48,604 nucleotides of DNA from Caldilineales bacterium (lineage in GTDB: Bacteria; Chloroflexota; Anaerolineae; J102). The translations under genes and the position numbers were made by a program. The stretch is taken from contig JAIBAP010000044.1 of NCBI GenBank assembly GCA_019695115.1, positions 1 to 48,604 on the forward strand. The letters are read 5' to 3'. Shown here piece by piece: positions 6,265 to 14,674 of this stretch (positions are counted from its first letter, which is position 1; every line of letters begins with the position of its first letter). The notes under the pieces are model-generated. The model saw nothing but the letters and a program-made list of their open reading frames with translations. It searched no databases and was not told the DNA's origin.

Positions 6265-8958
6265 TCAAGCAGACTGGCCATCGAGAAGGGTGATCTCGCC
6301 CGTACTGCCATCGACGCGCACCCGCTGCCCGGTTGTCAGGCGGGTGGTGGCCTGGCGGATGCCGACGACGGCCGGGATGCCGTACTCGCGCGCCACCACC
6401 GAGCCATGCGTCATCATCCCTCCCACCTCCATCACCAGCCCCGCCGCCGCCAGGAACAACGGCGTCCACGACGGGTCGGTGCCGGGGCAGACCATGATCT
6501 CGCCCGCTTGGAGGCCAGCCTGGTGCGGGTCGAGCACCACGCGCACCCTGCCCTCCACCACGCCCGGCGACACCGGGCTGCCGGTGATCACCCCCTCGGC
6601 CCCGCCGGCGGCCGCATCTACGCCCTCGTAGAACGCCCGGCCATCGCTCAGCAGCAGCCGGGGAATCTGTTTGCGCCGCCATTCGCGCTCGGAGGCGGCG
6701 CGATGGCCGGCGATGATCTCTCGCCACGGGCGCTGCGCTCCCGCGGCCAGGGCCGCCAGATCATCCCAAGTTAGAAAGAACAGATCGTCGGCCCGTTCCA
6801 CCGCCCCCTGCGCGGCCAACTTCTCGCCCTCGATCAGCAGCCTGGCCCGGAAGATGCCGGAGATGTTGATGATCGTCCATTTGGGCAGCTCGCGCAGCCC
6901 GGCGATGGCCCGCGTCCGGCCAGCGGCCATGTGCGCCAGCGCCGCCTTCAGCCGGCCGAACCGCCGGCGACGCAGCCCGGCGGCCAGACGGTCTGTCGCA
7001 GCCTGCGCCGCCGCCGCCCCGCGCCCGAAGACGGCGTCGGGCGCCTGGGCCGGGTCGGTGATGCTCAGGTAGCTCTGCAACGCCTGCATCACCGGCGTCG
7101 GATCCTCGCGCCAGCGCCGGCGGCCCATGTCGATCTCCGCCAACCCGCGCACCCCATAGCGGGACATGAAGCGCCCGATCGCCGTTTGGGCGGCGTCCGG
7201 CAGCCGCCCCGCCTGATAGCGCGCCGCCAGCTCCGCCGCTGCGCCCGCCTGCATGACCGCCAGGCTTTCTGGATCGGCGCGGATGGCCAGCGCGGTCTGC
7301 CAGAGCGCCAGGTCCATCTCGGTGGTGACATTGTGCGGCATGCCGCGCGTCACCTCCAGGGCGGCCTGGCGGCCTTCGGGCAGCTCCCGGCTCAGGCGCA
7401 GCAGCAGATACAGCGGGGCCATGCCGGCGGCGATGCGCGGAATGATAGCCGGGAAGATGGTGATGAAGGTCTTGCTCAGGAAAACCTCGGCCGTGGCCAG
7501 GACATCGGCCAGGCTTTCGGCCTGATCGATGTCGGCCTGAGCGCGGGCGATGGCGTCATCGACGATCTTCCACACCGTCCGGCGGCTGGATGCGGGCGCG
7601 AGCAGTGAGTAGAACAGCCGCGCCCAGATGCCGGCCGCAAAGTGCGCCAGCTTGAAGAGGGTGCTGAGCCGCGGTCGCGAGTGTTGCACCGCCAGCCGCG
7701 GGTCGTCCACCACGGCCGCCAGGGCCAGGCCGGCGCTCGGCTCGATGACGCTGAGGATATTGTGGATGAGGGTGCGGCCGCGCGGGTGGCGGACGAGGCC
7801 GGTGATGTCGGCAAACAGCCGCTCACCCGCCGTCAACACCACCTGCTGGCTGGCGAGGGTCTCATGGCGGCCAAAGATCGCCATCATGCTCACGATCAGC
7901 TGCGGGACGATGTCGCGGCCCAACGGCGTTAGCGGGTCGAGCAGGCCCTGCATGGCCCCGAACGAAGCCATCACCCGCAGTGGGTCGGGGCCGAGGCCAG
8001 CGGGCAAAGGGTAGAGCGAGGTGATCGGCCGGGCCTGGAGCAGGTAAAGCCGGCCATCGGCCCAGGCCCATTCGATGTCCTGCGGCTCGCCCTGATAATG
8101 ACCCGCCACCTGCTGGCCCAGCTCTGCCAGCTGGAGGATAGCAGCGTCGCCCAGGGCCGGGCGGTCGGCGCTGGACTCGGCCACGGTGCTGGTTCCGCCC
8201 CCAGCCTGACCACGGATGGAGAGGGCTTTGGCCCCCAGCGTTTTCTTGTCGATGCGCCCGGCGCGCACATCGACCACGTAATGATCCGGCTCGACCAGCC
8301 CCGACACCAGCGCCTCGCCCAACCCCACCGTGGCATCGATGACCGTTTCGCCCCGCAAGCCGGTGAGCGGGTTGGCCGTGAACAGCACGCCTGCTGCCTC
8401 GCTCTGCACCATGCTCTGCACGACCACAGCCAGGGCCACGTCGTCGGGGGCGATGCCGTTGCGGGCGCGGTAGCCGATGGCTCGCGCCGTCCACAGGCTG
8501 CCCCAACAGCGCCTGACCGCCGCCAACAGGGCCTCGGCGCCGAGGATGTTGAGGTAGGTGTCCTGCTGGCCGGCAAATGAGAGGTCGGGCAGGTCTTCGG
8601 CGGTGGCCGAGGAGCGCACGGCGACGGCAGGGCGACCCAACTCGACATAAGCATCGACGATGGCGGCGGCGATGTCATCCGGGAGGGCGCTGGCGTCGAA
8701 GCGGGCGCGGATGGCGGCGGAGGCGGCCTGGAGTGCGTCGGGGTCATCGGGCCGGGCCGCGGCCAGGGCGGCGAGGATGTCGGCTTGCAGGTTGTGGGCG
8801 GCGACGAAGGCGCGATAGGCGGCGGTGGGGATGAGGAAGCCGCCGGGGACGGGAAAGCCAGCGCCGGCCAGTCGGGCCAGGTTGGCGCCCTTACCGCCGA
8901 CGTTTTCCAGTGTGGCGGCAGGGCTGGCAAGGGGGAGCGCCCAGGGGGTTGGCATCAT
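6265..8958 (-). CDS. PEP-synthase/rifampin-phosphotransferase-like dikinase
   Basis: This 897-residue protein belongs to the ATP-grasp plus swivelling-histidine enzymes, which split ATP, load phosphate on a His and pass it to an acceptor. The N-terminal ATP-binding domain (about 1-315) has GGKGANLARL near 21-30, AVRSSATAEDLPDLSFAGQQ, and EWAWADGRLYLLQARPI closing the lobe. A helical middle part (about 330-770) follows. The C-terminal swivel domain (about 790-897) has the catalytic His851 in GGMMTHGSVVAREYGIPAVVG. The pyruvate-binding barrel of true PEP synthase is missing and the His domain is last. That order matches rifampin phosphotransferases and related enzymes of unknown acceptor. Start is one of two adjacent ATGs. 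A DeoR-type gene follows it. Confidence 0.85.
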   Translation of the reverse strand: MMPTPWALPLASPAATLENVGGKGANLARLAGAGFPVPGGFLIPTAAYRAFVAAHNLQADILAALAAARPDDPDALQAASAAIRARFDASALPDDIAAAIVDAYVELGRPAVAVRSSATAEDLPDLSFAGQQDTYLNILGAEALLAAVRRCWGSLWTARAIGYRARNGIAPDDVALAVVVQSMVQSEAAGVLFTANPLTGLRGETVIDATVGLGEALVSGLVEPDHYVVDVRAGRIDKKTLGAKALSIRGQAGGGTSTVAESSADRPALGDAAILQLAELGQQVAGHYQGEPQDIEWAWADGRLYLLQARPITSLYPLPAGLGPDPLRVMASFGAMQGLLDPLTPLGRDIVPQLIVSMMAIFGRHETLASQQVVLTAGERLFADITGLVRHPRGRTLIHNILSVIEPSAGLALAAVVDDPRLAVQHSRPRLSTLFKLAHFAAGIWARLFYSLLAPASSRRTVWKIVDDAIARAQADIDQAESLADVLATAEVFLSKTFITIFPAIIPRIAAGMAPLYLLLRLSRELPEGRQAALEVTRGMPHNVTTEMDLALWQTALAIRADPESLAVMQAGAAAELAARYQAGRLPDAAQTAIGRFMSRYGVRGLAEIDMGRRRWREDPTPVMQALQSYLSITDPAQAPDAVFGRGAAAAQAATDRLAAGLRRRRFGRLKAALAHMAAGRTRAIAGLRELPKWTIINISGIFRARLLIEGEKLAAQGAVERADDLFFLTWDDLAALAAGAQRPWREIIAGHRAASEREWRRKQIPRLLLSDGRAFYEGVDAAAGGAEGVITGSPVSPGVVEGRVRVVLDPHQAGLQAGEIMVCPGTDPSWTPLFLAAAGLVMEVGGMMTHGSVVAREYGIPAVVGIRQATTRLTTGQRVRVDGSTGEITLLDGQSA

Positions 8959-9138
8959 GGCAGTTCTTCACAGAGGGTGGGCGGGTTGGGTGGGTGGGCG
9001 GATTGCTGGGACGAGGGGAGGATGGGCGGATTACTGGGATGGGCGGATTGGGCGGATTGGGTGGGTGGGCGGATTGCCGGGATGGGCGGATGGTGGGGGG
9101 GCCGTCTGGCGGTTGGAATCATGGCAGTTCCTCACAGA
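8959..9138. repeat. G-rich minisatellite with duplicated flanks
   Basis: Between two copies of a 28-nt segment (8947-8974 and 9111-9138, two mismatches) lies DNA built from GGATGGGCGGATT, GGCGGATTG and GGTGGGTGGGCGG units. The duplicated segment contains the start codon of the PEP-synthase-like gene, so the region upstream carries a second copy of that gene's beginning. The G-runs could fold into quadruplexes. Confidence 0.85.
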
Positions 9139-9201
9139 CAGAGGCCAGAATAGCGGGGGCGGGAGGGCGTGTCAAATGTGGTGCGACTTGTCCCCCAAAA
9201 C

Positions 9202-9230
9202 TTGCCAGGCTGCCGGCAACCGGGTATACT
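9202..9230 (+). promoter_or_regulatory. Promoter of tRNA-Pro
   Basis: TTGCCA at 9202-9207 and TATACT at 9225-9230 are 17 bp apart, the ideal spacing. The tRNA begins 12 bp after the -10 box. Confidence 0.75.
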
Positions 9231-9242
9231 AGCTTCTGCCGT

Positions 9243-9319
9243 CGGGGCGTAGCGCAGCTCGGTAGCGCGCTTGAATGGGGTTCAAGAGGTCGGGCGTTCA
9301 ATTCGCCCCGCCCCGACCA
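9243..9319 (+). tRNA. tRNA-Pro (anticodon GGG), CCA encoded
   Basis: The acceptor stem CGGGGCG (9243-9249) pairs with CGCCCCG (9309-9315). The discriminator A and an encoded CCA follow at 9316-9319. The anticodon arm is CTTGA-ATGGGGT-TCAAG, giving anticodon GGG, which reads proline codons CCC and CCU. The T arm is GGGCG-TTCAATT-CGCCC. All four arms fold without mismatch in the stems checked. Confidence 0.97.
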
Positions 9320-9321
9320 CC

Positions 9322-9356
9322 GGGGCCGATGGACAAGAACCATCGGCCCCTTTTTC
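9322..9356 (+). terminator. Intrinsic terminator of tRNA-Pro
   Basis: GGGGCCGATGG (9322-9332) pairs perfectly with CCATCGGCCCC (9340-9350) across a 7-nt loop, and TTTTTC follows. It starts two bases after the tRNA end and separates it from the histidine kinase gene. Confidence 0.95.
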
Positions 9357-9396
9357 TACCCCAACTCCCACCTCTGTGCATCGGTGTAGATTCACA

Positions 9397-10911
9397 GTGA
9401 ACCCGACCTTCCTGCATCGCGACGAACAACTCTGGCTCCAGCTTCTGGCAACCATGCCGGATGAAGACCGGGGCCTGCTTGAGCGAACCACGGCGGCGCT
9501 GCCTCTGGCGGCCGACCTGACGCGCTCGGATGTTTTTCTGCTGGCCCTGCTGGGCGAGGACGGATTCGGCGTCGTCATCCATGCCCGACCGCATTCGATG
9601 GCCACGCTCTATCCCGATAGCCCGGTCGGCCACCGCTATGGCAGCGACGAACGCCCGTGGCTGTGGTCGGCGGTGCGGTCGGAGCAGCGGTGGGCGCGGG
9701 TCGAACCGGAGGTGCCAGACCAGCGCCCGGAGATGGGACAGGAGGTGTGGCCGGTGGTGGGCACAGGCCGGCGCTCGCTGGCGGCGATGGTGGTGTACAC
9801 CAATGTCATCGAACGCGAGCGACACCGGCGACGGGATCCATCCTTCCAGCGAGCGCTGCATCGCCTGCTGACCACCGTCGCCGCCGGTCAGTTGGCGGGG
9901 GTGGAGGTGGTGCCACCGTTCGAGGAGCAGGATGGCATTCTTTTTGTCGATCACCAGGCCCACTACCGCTACCTGAGCGGGCAGGCCAACAATGTCTATC
10001 GGCGCCTGGGCTATCTGGACGATTTGCGCGGCCGCTCGTTGGACGAAGTGGCGGCCGGCGACCTGGAACTGGTGCAGAAAGCCTGGCAGAGTCAGGGCTG
10101 CGAGTTTGCCGAAGGCGTGGTGCGCGGGCATATCGTCCAGCGCAGCGCCATCCCCCTCTTCGGCCCGCCCGACCTGACGCCCTGGGAATGGCTGAAGGGC
10201 CGGCGCCCGAGCAATCGCTACGGCGCCCTGGTGATCGTCAAGGATGTGACCGAGGAGATCGCACAGGAGCGGGAACTGAAGGTCAAGGCCGTCATGATCA
10301 AGGAGGTGCATCATCGCGTCAAGAACAACTTGCAGATGTTGGTCTCGATCATGCGGATGCAGGCCCGCCGCGCCTTCACCGACGAGGCGCGTTCACTGTT
10401 GTACGAGTCGATCAACCGCATCCTCAGCATGTCGGCCATCCACGAATCGCTCTCGGAGGGCGAGGACCAGGTGCTGAACCTGCGCGATGTGGCCCAGCGG
10501 ATGATGCGGCATCTGCAACAGAGCGCGGTTGGCCCGGCGCGTGACATCCGTCTGTTGGTCGAGGATGCGGACGATGTCTTCTTGCCCACCAACAAGGCTA
10601 CCGCCTGCGCCCTGGTGATCAACGAGTTGGTTCTCAATGCCCTCAAGCATGGTTTTCACGAGGAGCTGGGCGGCCGCGTGGCTGTCGTCATCCACGATCG
10701 GGGACAGAGCGTCGAGATCAGGGTGGTGGACAACGGCCACGGTCTGCCCAAAGAATTCTCGCTCGAATCGGAGACCAGCCTGGGGCTTGACATCATTCGC
10801 ACCTTAGTGCAGGATGATCTCAAAGGTACTTTCGAATTGATCTCTCGACCTCAGTCTGGCGCTCAGGCGGTGGTCTGTTTTCCCAAAACGAGCAGCGGAG
10901 GCCCAGTATGA
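9397..10911 (+). CDS. pdtaS: PdtaS-like sensor histidine kinase
   Basis: This kinase of about 504 residues resembles mycobacterial PdtaS. An N-terminal GAF-like sensor (about 10-180) is followed by a PAS-like domain (about 195-280). The HisKA_2 dimer helix has KEVHHRVKNNLQ, with the phospho-accepting His near residue 305. The ATPase domain has NELVLNALKHGF (N box), DNGHGLP and LGLDII (G boxes). It has no membrane segment, so it senses in the cytoplasm. The GTG at 9397 is chosen because longer versions run back through the tRNA and its terminator; no good ribosome binding site is seen, and ATG 9454 is an alternative. Its stop overlaps the next start, so kinase and partner are made together. 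The signal is unknown. Confidence 0.88.
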   Translation: MNPTFLHRDEQLWLQLLATMPDEDRGLLERTTAALPLAADLTRSDVFLLALLGEDGFGVVIHARPHSMATLYPDSPVGHRYGSDERPWLWSAVRSEQRWARVEPEVPDQRPEMGQEVWPVVGTGRRSLAAMVVYTNVIERERHRRRDPSFQRALHRLLTTVAAGQLAGVEVVPPFEEQDGILFVDHQAHYRYLSGQANNVYRRLGYLDDLRGRSLDEVAAGDLELVQKAWQSQGCEFAEGVVRGHIVQRSAIPLFGPPDLTPWEWLKGRRPSNRYGALVIVKDVTEEIAQERELKVKAVMIKEVHHRVKNNLQMLVSIMRMQARRAFTDEARSLLYESINRILSMSAIHESLSEGEDQVLNLRDVAQRMMRHLQQSAVGPARDIRLLVEDADDVFLPTNKATACALVINELVLNALKHGFHEELGGRVAVVIHDRGQSVEIRVVDNGHGLPKEFSLESETSLGLDIIRTLVQDDLKGTFELISRPQSGAQAVVCFPKTSSGGPV

Positions 10912-11519
10912 GCCAGCCCACTTCCCCCAAACGACGACGAATCATTATTTGCGACGACGAATCGATCATCCGCCGCGATTTGCGCGAGATGCTGACCAAC
11001 CAGGACTATCTGGTGGTAGGCGAGGCCGCCGAGGGCCAGGCGGCGGTGGAGATGGCCCGCAAACTCAGGCCCGACCTGGTGATCATGGATATCCGCTTCG
11101 AGGGCGAGAACTTCGACGGCATCGACGCCGCCCGGATGCTGACCGAAGAAGGCATCGCCCCGGTGCTGCTGCTCAGCGCCTATAGCCAGCGCGACCTGGT
11201 GGAACGGGCGCGCAACGCCGGCGTGGTCGGCTATCTGGTCAAGCCTTTCACCGAGGCCGACCTGCCGCCCGCCATCGAGACGGCGTTGGCGCGCTTCGAG
11301 GAGTTCGATTCGGTGCGAAAGCAGGCCGCCGACCTCAAAGACGCCCTGGAAACGCGCAAGCTGGTGGATCGGGCCAAGGGGCTGCTGATGGACATGCGCG
11401 GCATGTCCGAGGCTGAGGCCTTCCGCCGCATCCAGAAGCTGTCGATGAACTATCGCAAGCCCATGCGCGAAGTGGCCGAAGCCATCATCCTCGCCCAGCA
11501 GATCAACGCCGGCGAATGA
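10908..11519 (+). CDS. pdtaR: PdtaR-like ANTAR-domain response regulator
   Basis: This 203-residue regulator acts on RNA, not DNA: phosphorylated ANTAR proteins bind twin hairpins in nascent mRNA and prevent termination. The receiver domain (about 10-130) has the acidic pair Asp16-Asp17, the phospho-acceptor Asp61 in VIMDIRF, Ser90 and Lys112 in LVKPF. The ANTAR domain (about 138-197) has ALETRKLVDRAKGLLMD and the AEAFRRIQKLSMNYRKP helix. Length and layout match Rv1626/PdtaR. It overlaps the kinase stop by ATGA and the methyltransferase start by ATGA, which points to translational coupling. Its RNA targets are not evident here. Confidence 0.92.
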   Translation: MSQPTSPKRRRIIICDDESIIRRDLREMLTNQDYLVVGEAAEGQAAVEMARKLRPDLVIMDIRFEGENFDGIDAARMLTEEGIAPVLLLSAYSQRDLVERARNAGVVGYLVKPFTEADLPPAIETALARFEEFDSVRKQAADLKDALETRKLVDRAKGLLMDMRGMSEAEAFRRIQKLSMNYRKPMREVAEAIILAQQINAGE

Positions 11520-12286
11520 AGCTCGACGAACTGCAAGCAAACTGGGATAAGTTCGGCGCCACCGACCCGTTGTGGGGCATCCTGGCCTGGCCCGACAAGA
11601 GCGAGAACCGTTGGCAGATCGATGAGTTCTTCGCCACGGGCGTGGCCGAGATCGACGGCGTGCTGGCCTATGTCGAGGGCCTGGGCCTGCCCTTGCGCCG
11701 GGGCGCGGCCCTGGATTTTGGCTGCGGCGTCGGCCGGCTGAGCCAGGCTCTGGCCGGCCGTTTCCAGACGGTGGTCGGGGTGGACATCAGCCCGGCCATG
11801 ATCGAGCTGGCCGGGCGCTACAATCGCTTCCCCGACCGCTGCCACTACCGGCTCAACGCCCGCGACGATCTGAGCCTGTTCGAGGGGGGCCGTTTCGATT
11901 TCATCTACTCGAACATCACCCTCCAACACATGCAGCCTCGCTACAGCCGCGCCTACATGGCCGAGTTCCTTCGCCTCTTGGCCCCCGGCGGCGTGCTCGT
12001 GTTTCAGATCCCCAGCCGGGGCAAGCGCTGGCAGCAGAACGTCTTGCAGCCGCTCAAGCCCACGCGCCTCTTCCGTTTCTACCAGCGCCTGCGCTACGGC
12101 GATCGCCCGATCATGTCGATGTACGGCACCGAGAAGACGCGGGTTCTAGCCTGGTTGGGCCAGCACCGCGGCCGGGTGGTGGATGTGCAGCCGGACGACA
12201 GCGCCGACAGCCAGTGGTATAGTTTCCGCTATTGCGTCGTCAAAGAGCCAGACGCTCCAGCTCTTCAAGACCTCAAGGGTCGATAA
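11516..12286 (+). CDS. SAM-dependent class I methyltransferase
   Basis: This 256-residue protein has a Rossmann methyltransferase core. Motif I is ALDFGCGVGRLSQAL with the SAM-binding glycines near 69-73. The acidic end of strand 2 is VVGVDIS near 86-92, motif II-III is FDFIYSNITLQHM, and the late loop is LLAPGGVLVFQIPS. About 60 residues before the core and the Arg-rich part after it may select the substrate. It starts inside the response-regulator stop (ATGA) and is followed 8 bp later by a GT2 gene, so it may methylate a glycan or lipid made by this operon. That role is inference. Confidence 0.87.
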   Translation: MKLDELQANWDKFGATDPLWGILAWPDKSENRWQIDEFFATGVAEIDGVLAYVEGLGLPLRRGAALDFGCGVGRLSQALAGRFQTVVGVDISPAMIELAGRYNRFPDRCHYRLNARDDLSLFEGGRFDFIYSNITLQHMQPRYSRAYMAEFLRLLAPGGVLVFQIPSRGKRWQQNVLQPLKPTRLFRFYQRLRYGDRPIMSMYGTEKTRVLAWLGQHRGRVVDVQPDDSADSQWYSFRYCVVKEPDAPALQDLKGR

Positions 12287-12294
12287 GCACACCC

Positions 12295-13044
12295 ATGCGC
12301 ACCGTCCGTTACTCCGTCCTCATGCCCATTTTCAACGAGGCCCGCACCCTGCGGGCGATCGTGGCTCATGTGCGGACGATGGCGGAGTTGGAGATGACGA
12401 TCATGCCCCTGGCTTCGGAATCGACCTCCGAGCAGGTGCGGTTGATCCAGGAGATCATCGCCGTCGATGACGGTTCGGGCGACGAAAGCGCCGCCATCCT
12501 GGCGGACCTCGAGGCCGCGGGCTATCTGCGGGCCTTCTTTCACCGTCAGAACCAGGGCAAGGGCGCGGCGGTGCGCACTGCCCTGGCACAGGCCAGCGGC
12601 GACATCGTCCTCATCCAGGATGCCGACCTGGAATACGACCCGCGCGACTACCCCCTCCTGCTGCAGCCCATCCTCGAAGATCGCGCCCGGGTCGTCTACG
12701 GCTCGCGCTTTCTCGGCGGCCCGCGCAAGGCTATGTATTTCCGCAATATGTTGGGAAACAAGCTCTTGACGCTGATCACGAACCTTCTGTACGATTCCAT
12801 TCTTACCGATATGGAGACGTGCTACAAGTGTTTTCGCCGCGAAATCCTGGCCGGCGTCCCCTTGCACGCCCGTCGCTTCGAGTTGGAGCCTGAGATCACG
12901 GCCAAGATCCTGAAGCGCGGCCATCGCATCTACGAGGTGCCCATCAGCTATGCCGGCCGCGAATATCAAGAGGGCAAGAACATCAGCTGGCGCGACGGTT
13001 TCCCGGCGGTGTGGGCGCTGATCAAGTATCGCTTCGTGGACTGA
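12295..13044 (+). CDS. Dolichol-phosphate-mannose-synthase-like GT2 glycosyltransferase
   Basis: This 249-residue soluble GT2 looks like the enzymes that load a sugar on a polyprenyl phosphate. Visible motifs are SVLMPIFNEARTL at the start, IIAVDDGSGDES near 54-65, NQGKGAAVRTAL near 86-97, and the metal site IQDADLEYDP with Asp109-Ala-Asp111. YGSRFLGG and CYKCFRREIL are also typical. An acidic loop of about 15 residues (near 38-52) lengthens the first part. The ATG at 12295 is chosen because the family N-terminus starts there. The next gene is an ArnT-like GT39, which uses polyprenyl-phosphate sugars, so the two could act in series on the membrane. Confidence 0.9.
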   Translation: MRTVRYSVLMPIFNEARTLRAIVAHVRTMAELEMTIMPLASESTSEQVRLIQEIIAVDDGSGDESAAILADLEAAGYLRAFFHRQNQGKGAAVRTALAQASGDIVLIQDADLEYDPRDYPLLLQPILEDRARVVYGSRFLGGPRKAMYFRNMLGNKLLTLITNLLYDSILTDMETCYKCFRREILAGVPLHARRFELEPEITAKILKRGHRIYEVPISYAGREYQEGKNISWRDGFPAVWALIKYRFVD

Positions 13045-13048
13045 GACC

Positions 13049-14674
13049 ATGCAGGCGGAGCGAGTGGCCGGCGCGGGCATGGCCTGGCAGCCGGGGCAAG
13101 CGGGAGCCATTCTCGGGCGCAGGCTGCGGGCCAGGCGGGCGTTGGCAACGGCGGGCTGGCTCGTCGGCTGGCTGGCGGTCGGGGCTGGTCTGCGTGGGTG
13201 GTCGTCGGGGCGCTTTCCGCTGCGCGAGGACGAGGCCCTGTATGCCTTTTGGGCGCGGCTGATTTCGTCCGGCCTCGACCCGATGTTGGAGCGGGTGGCG
13301 GTGGACAAGCCGCCTTTCTTCCTCTATGCGCTGGCCCAGTTTTTCACCTGGTTCGGGCCGAGCGAGGCATCGGGGCGCTTGCTCAGCCAGATCGCCTCGT
13401 TTTTGTCAATCTTCCTGGTTGGGGCGCTGGCCTGGCGGATGTATGGCCGGCGCACGGCGATGGTGGCCCTGCCATTGGCGGCGCTCTCGCCCTTTGCCAT
13501 CAGCTTCGCCCCCACCCTCTACACCGACCCGACTCTGACGGCCTGGTTGCTGCTGGCCCTGCTGGCGGCGTCGCTGCGCCGTGGCCGCGGGCTGGGTTGG
13601 CGCCTGGCTTCGGGTCTGCTGGCGGGGCTGGCCCTGGGCATGGCCTTCGACACCAAACAGAACGCGCTGCTTTTCGTGCCGCTGGTGCTCGGCGCGCTGG
13701 TGGTCGCGCAAGGGATCGGCAGCTCTCCGACCCGGCGTCTCCTCGCCGTCGCGCTTTCGTTTCTCGCCGCCGCCGCTGCTTTTTACTTCATCTGGTTCAA
13801 GGTCTGGCAGTGGGACGGCTGGCGGGTGCTGCCGGCCGAGATCCCCAGCTTTTGGGAGCAGGCGTGGCACACCTATGGCGGCTTGCGGCTGACATCGCCC
13901 GGCGAATGGCCGGGGCGAATGGCGGCCTGGGCGGGGGTGTGGCGCTGGCTGGGCGGCGGTTGGCCGGGGACGCTGGTGCTGGCCGGGCTGGCGGGCGCGG
14001 CGGCGGGGGCCAGTCTGCGGGCGGTTCGCCGGCGGGGGGCCGGGCCGGGCCATGCCTTCGATCTCCTGCTGGCCGGCTTCAGCCTGGCCTACTTGTTGGC
14101 CCATGTCGCCTTCACTTTCCAGCCCTGGGACCGCTATCTGCTGCCGCTGGCGCCGTTGCTGGCCTTGCTGGCGGCGCGCGGGCTGGTGGCCGTGTGGCAG
14201 GCGCTGGGCCGACGACCTGGCTTGCGCCTGGCGGTCGTGGCCGGTCTGGCGGCGGTCTTCGTCGGGGGCGCGGGTCTGGCGGCGGCGGCCCGCATCCCGG
14301 TGGGCGGCGACCACGGCGGCTGGAGCGGGATCGAGGCCGTCGCCCGCTATTTGCAGCAGGTCGTGCCCGACCAGCGCGGGGTGTTGTATCAGCGTTGGGA
14401 GGGCTGGCACTGGAACTGGTATCTATGGGATGGGCCGCATGGCCGCGTCTACTGGGCCAATCCTGAGATGTTGGTGGATGACCTGCGCCCGGATCCCACC
14501 GGCTACCAACGCTTCGTCGTCTTCCCGGCCTGGCACGATGACGAGCGCCCGGCCCTGGCCGCTGCCCTGGCCCCGCTCGGCCTGCGTCTTGCCCCCCGGC
14601 TGGTGGTGCGCGACGGGGCGGACGGGCCAGCGCGCTTCACCGTCTATCAGATCACCGCCAGGGAGGGAGAATGA
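13049..14674 (+). CDS. ArnT/PMT-like GT39 membrane glycosyltransferase
   Basis: This 541-residue protein has many membrane helices and the mark of the PMT/ArnT group. That mark is an acidic motif in the first outer loop, FPLREDEALYAFW, with Glu60-Asp61-Glu62, followed by DKPPFFLYALAQFF. These enzymes take a sugar from polyprenyl phosphate and attach it to lipid or protein outside the membrane. The C-terminal 120 residues are soluble and contain WEGWHWNWYLWDG. It begins 4 bp after the GT2 stop, and its own stop overlaps the next start (ATGA). The acceptor is unknown. Confidence 0.87.
   Translation: MQAERVAGAGMAWQPGQAGAILGRRLRARRALATAGWLVGWLAVGAGLRGWSSGRFPLREDEALYAFWARLISSGLDPMLERVAVDKPPFFLYALAQFFTWFGPSEASGRLLSQIASFLSIFLVGALAWRMYGRRTAMVALPLAALSPFAISFAPTLYTDPTLTAWLLLALLAASLRRGRGLGWRLASGLLAGLALGMAFDTKQNALLFVPLVLGALVVAQGIGSSPTRRLLAVALSFLAAAAAFYFIWFKVWQWDGWRVLPAEIPSFWEQAWHTYGGLRLTSPGEWPGRMAAWAGVWRWLGGGWPGTLVLAGLAGAAAGASLRAVRRRGAGPGHAFDLLLAGFSLAYLLAHVAFTFQPWDRYLLPLAPLLALLAARGLVAVWQALGRRPGLRLAVVAGLAAVFVGGAGLAAAARIPVGGDHGGWSGIEAVARYLQQVVPDQRGVLYQRWEGWHWNWYLWDGPHGRVYWANPEMLVDDLRPDPTGYQRFVVFPAWHDDERPALAAALAPLGLRLAPRLVVRDGADGPARFTVYQITAREGE

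Noticed and set aside
5084-6727. Minus-strand frame of 547 codons across the DeoR-type and E2 starts
   Set aside because: It lies in another frame over the real genes and part of the repeats, and its composition (Arg, Gly, Pro, His) is that of a shifted frame.
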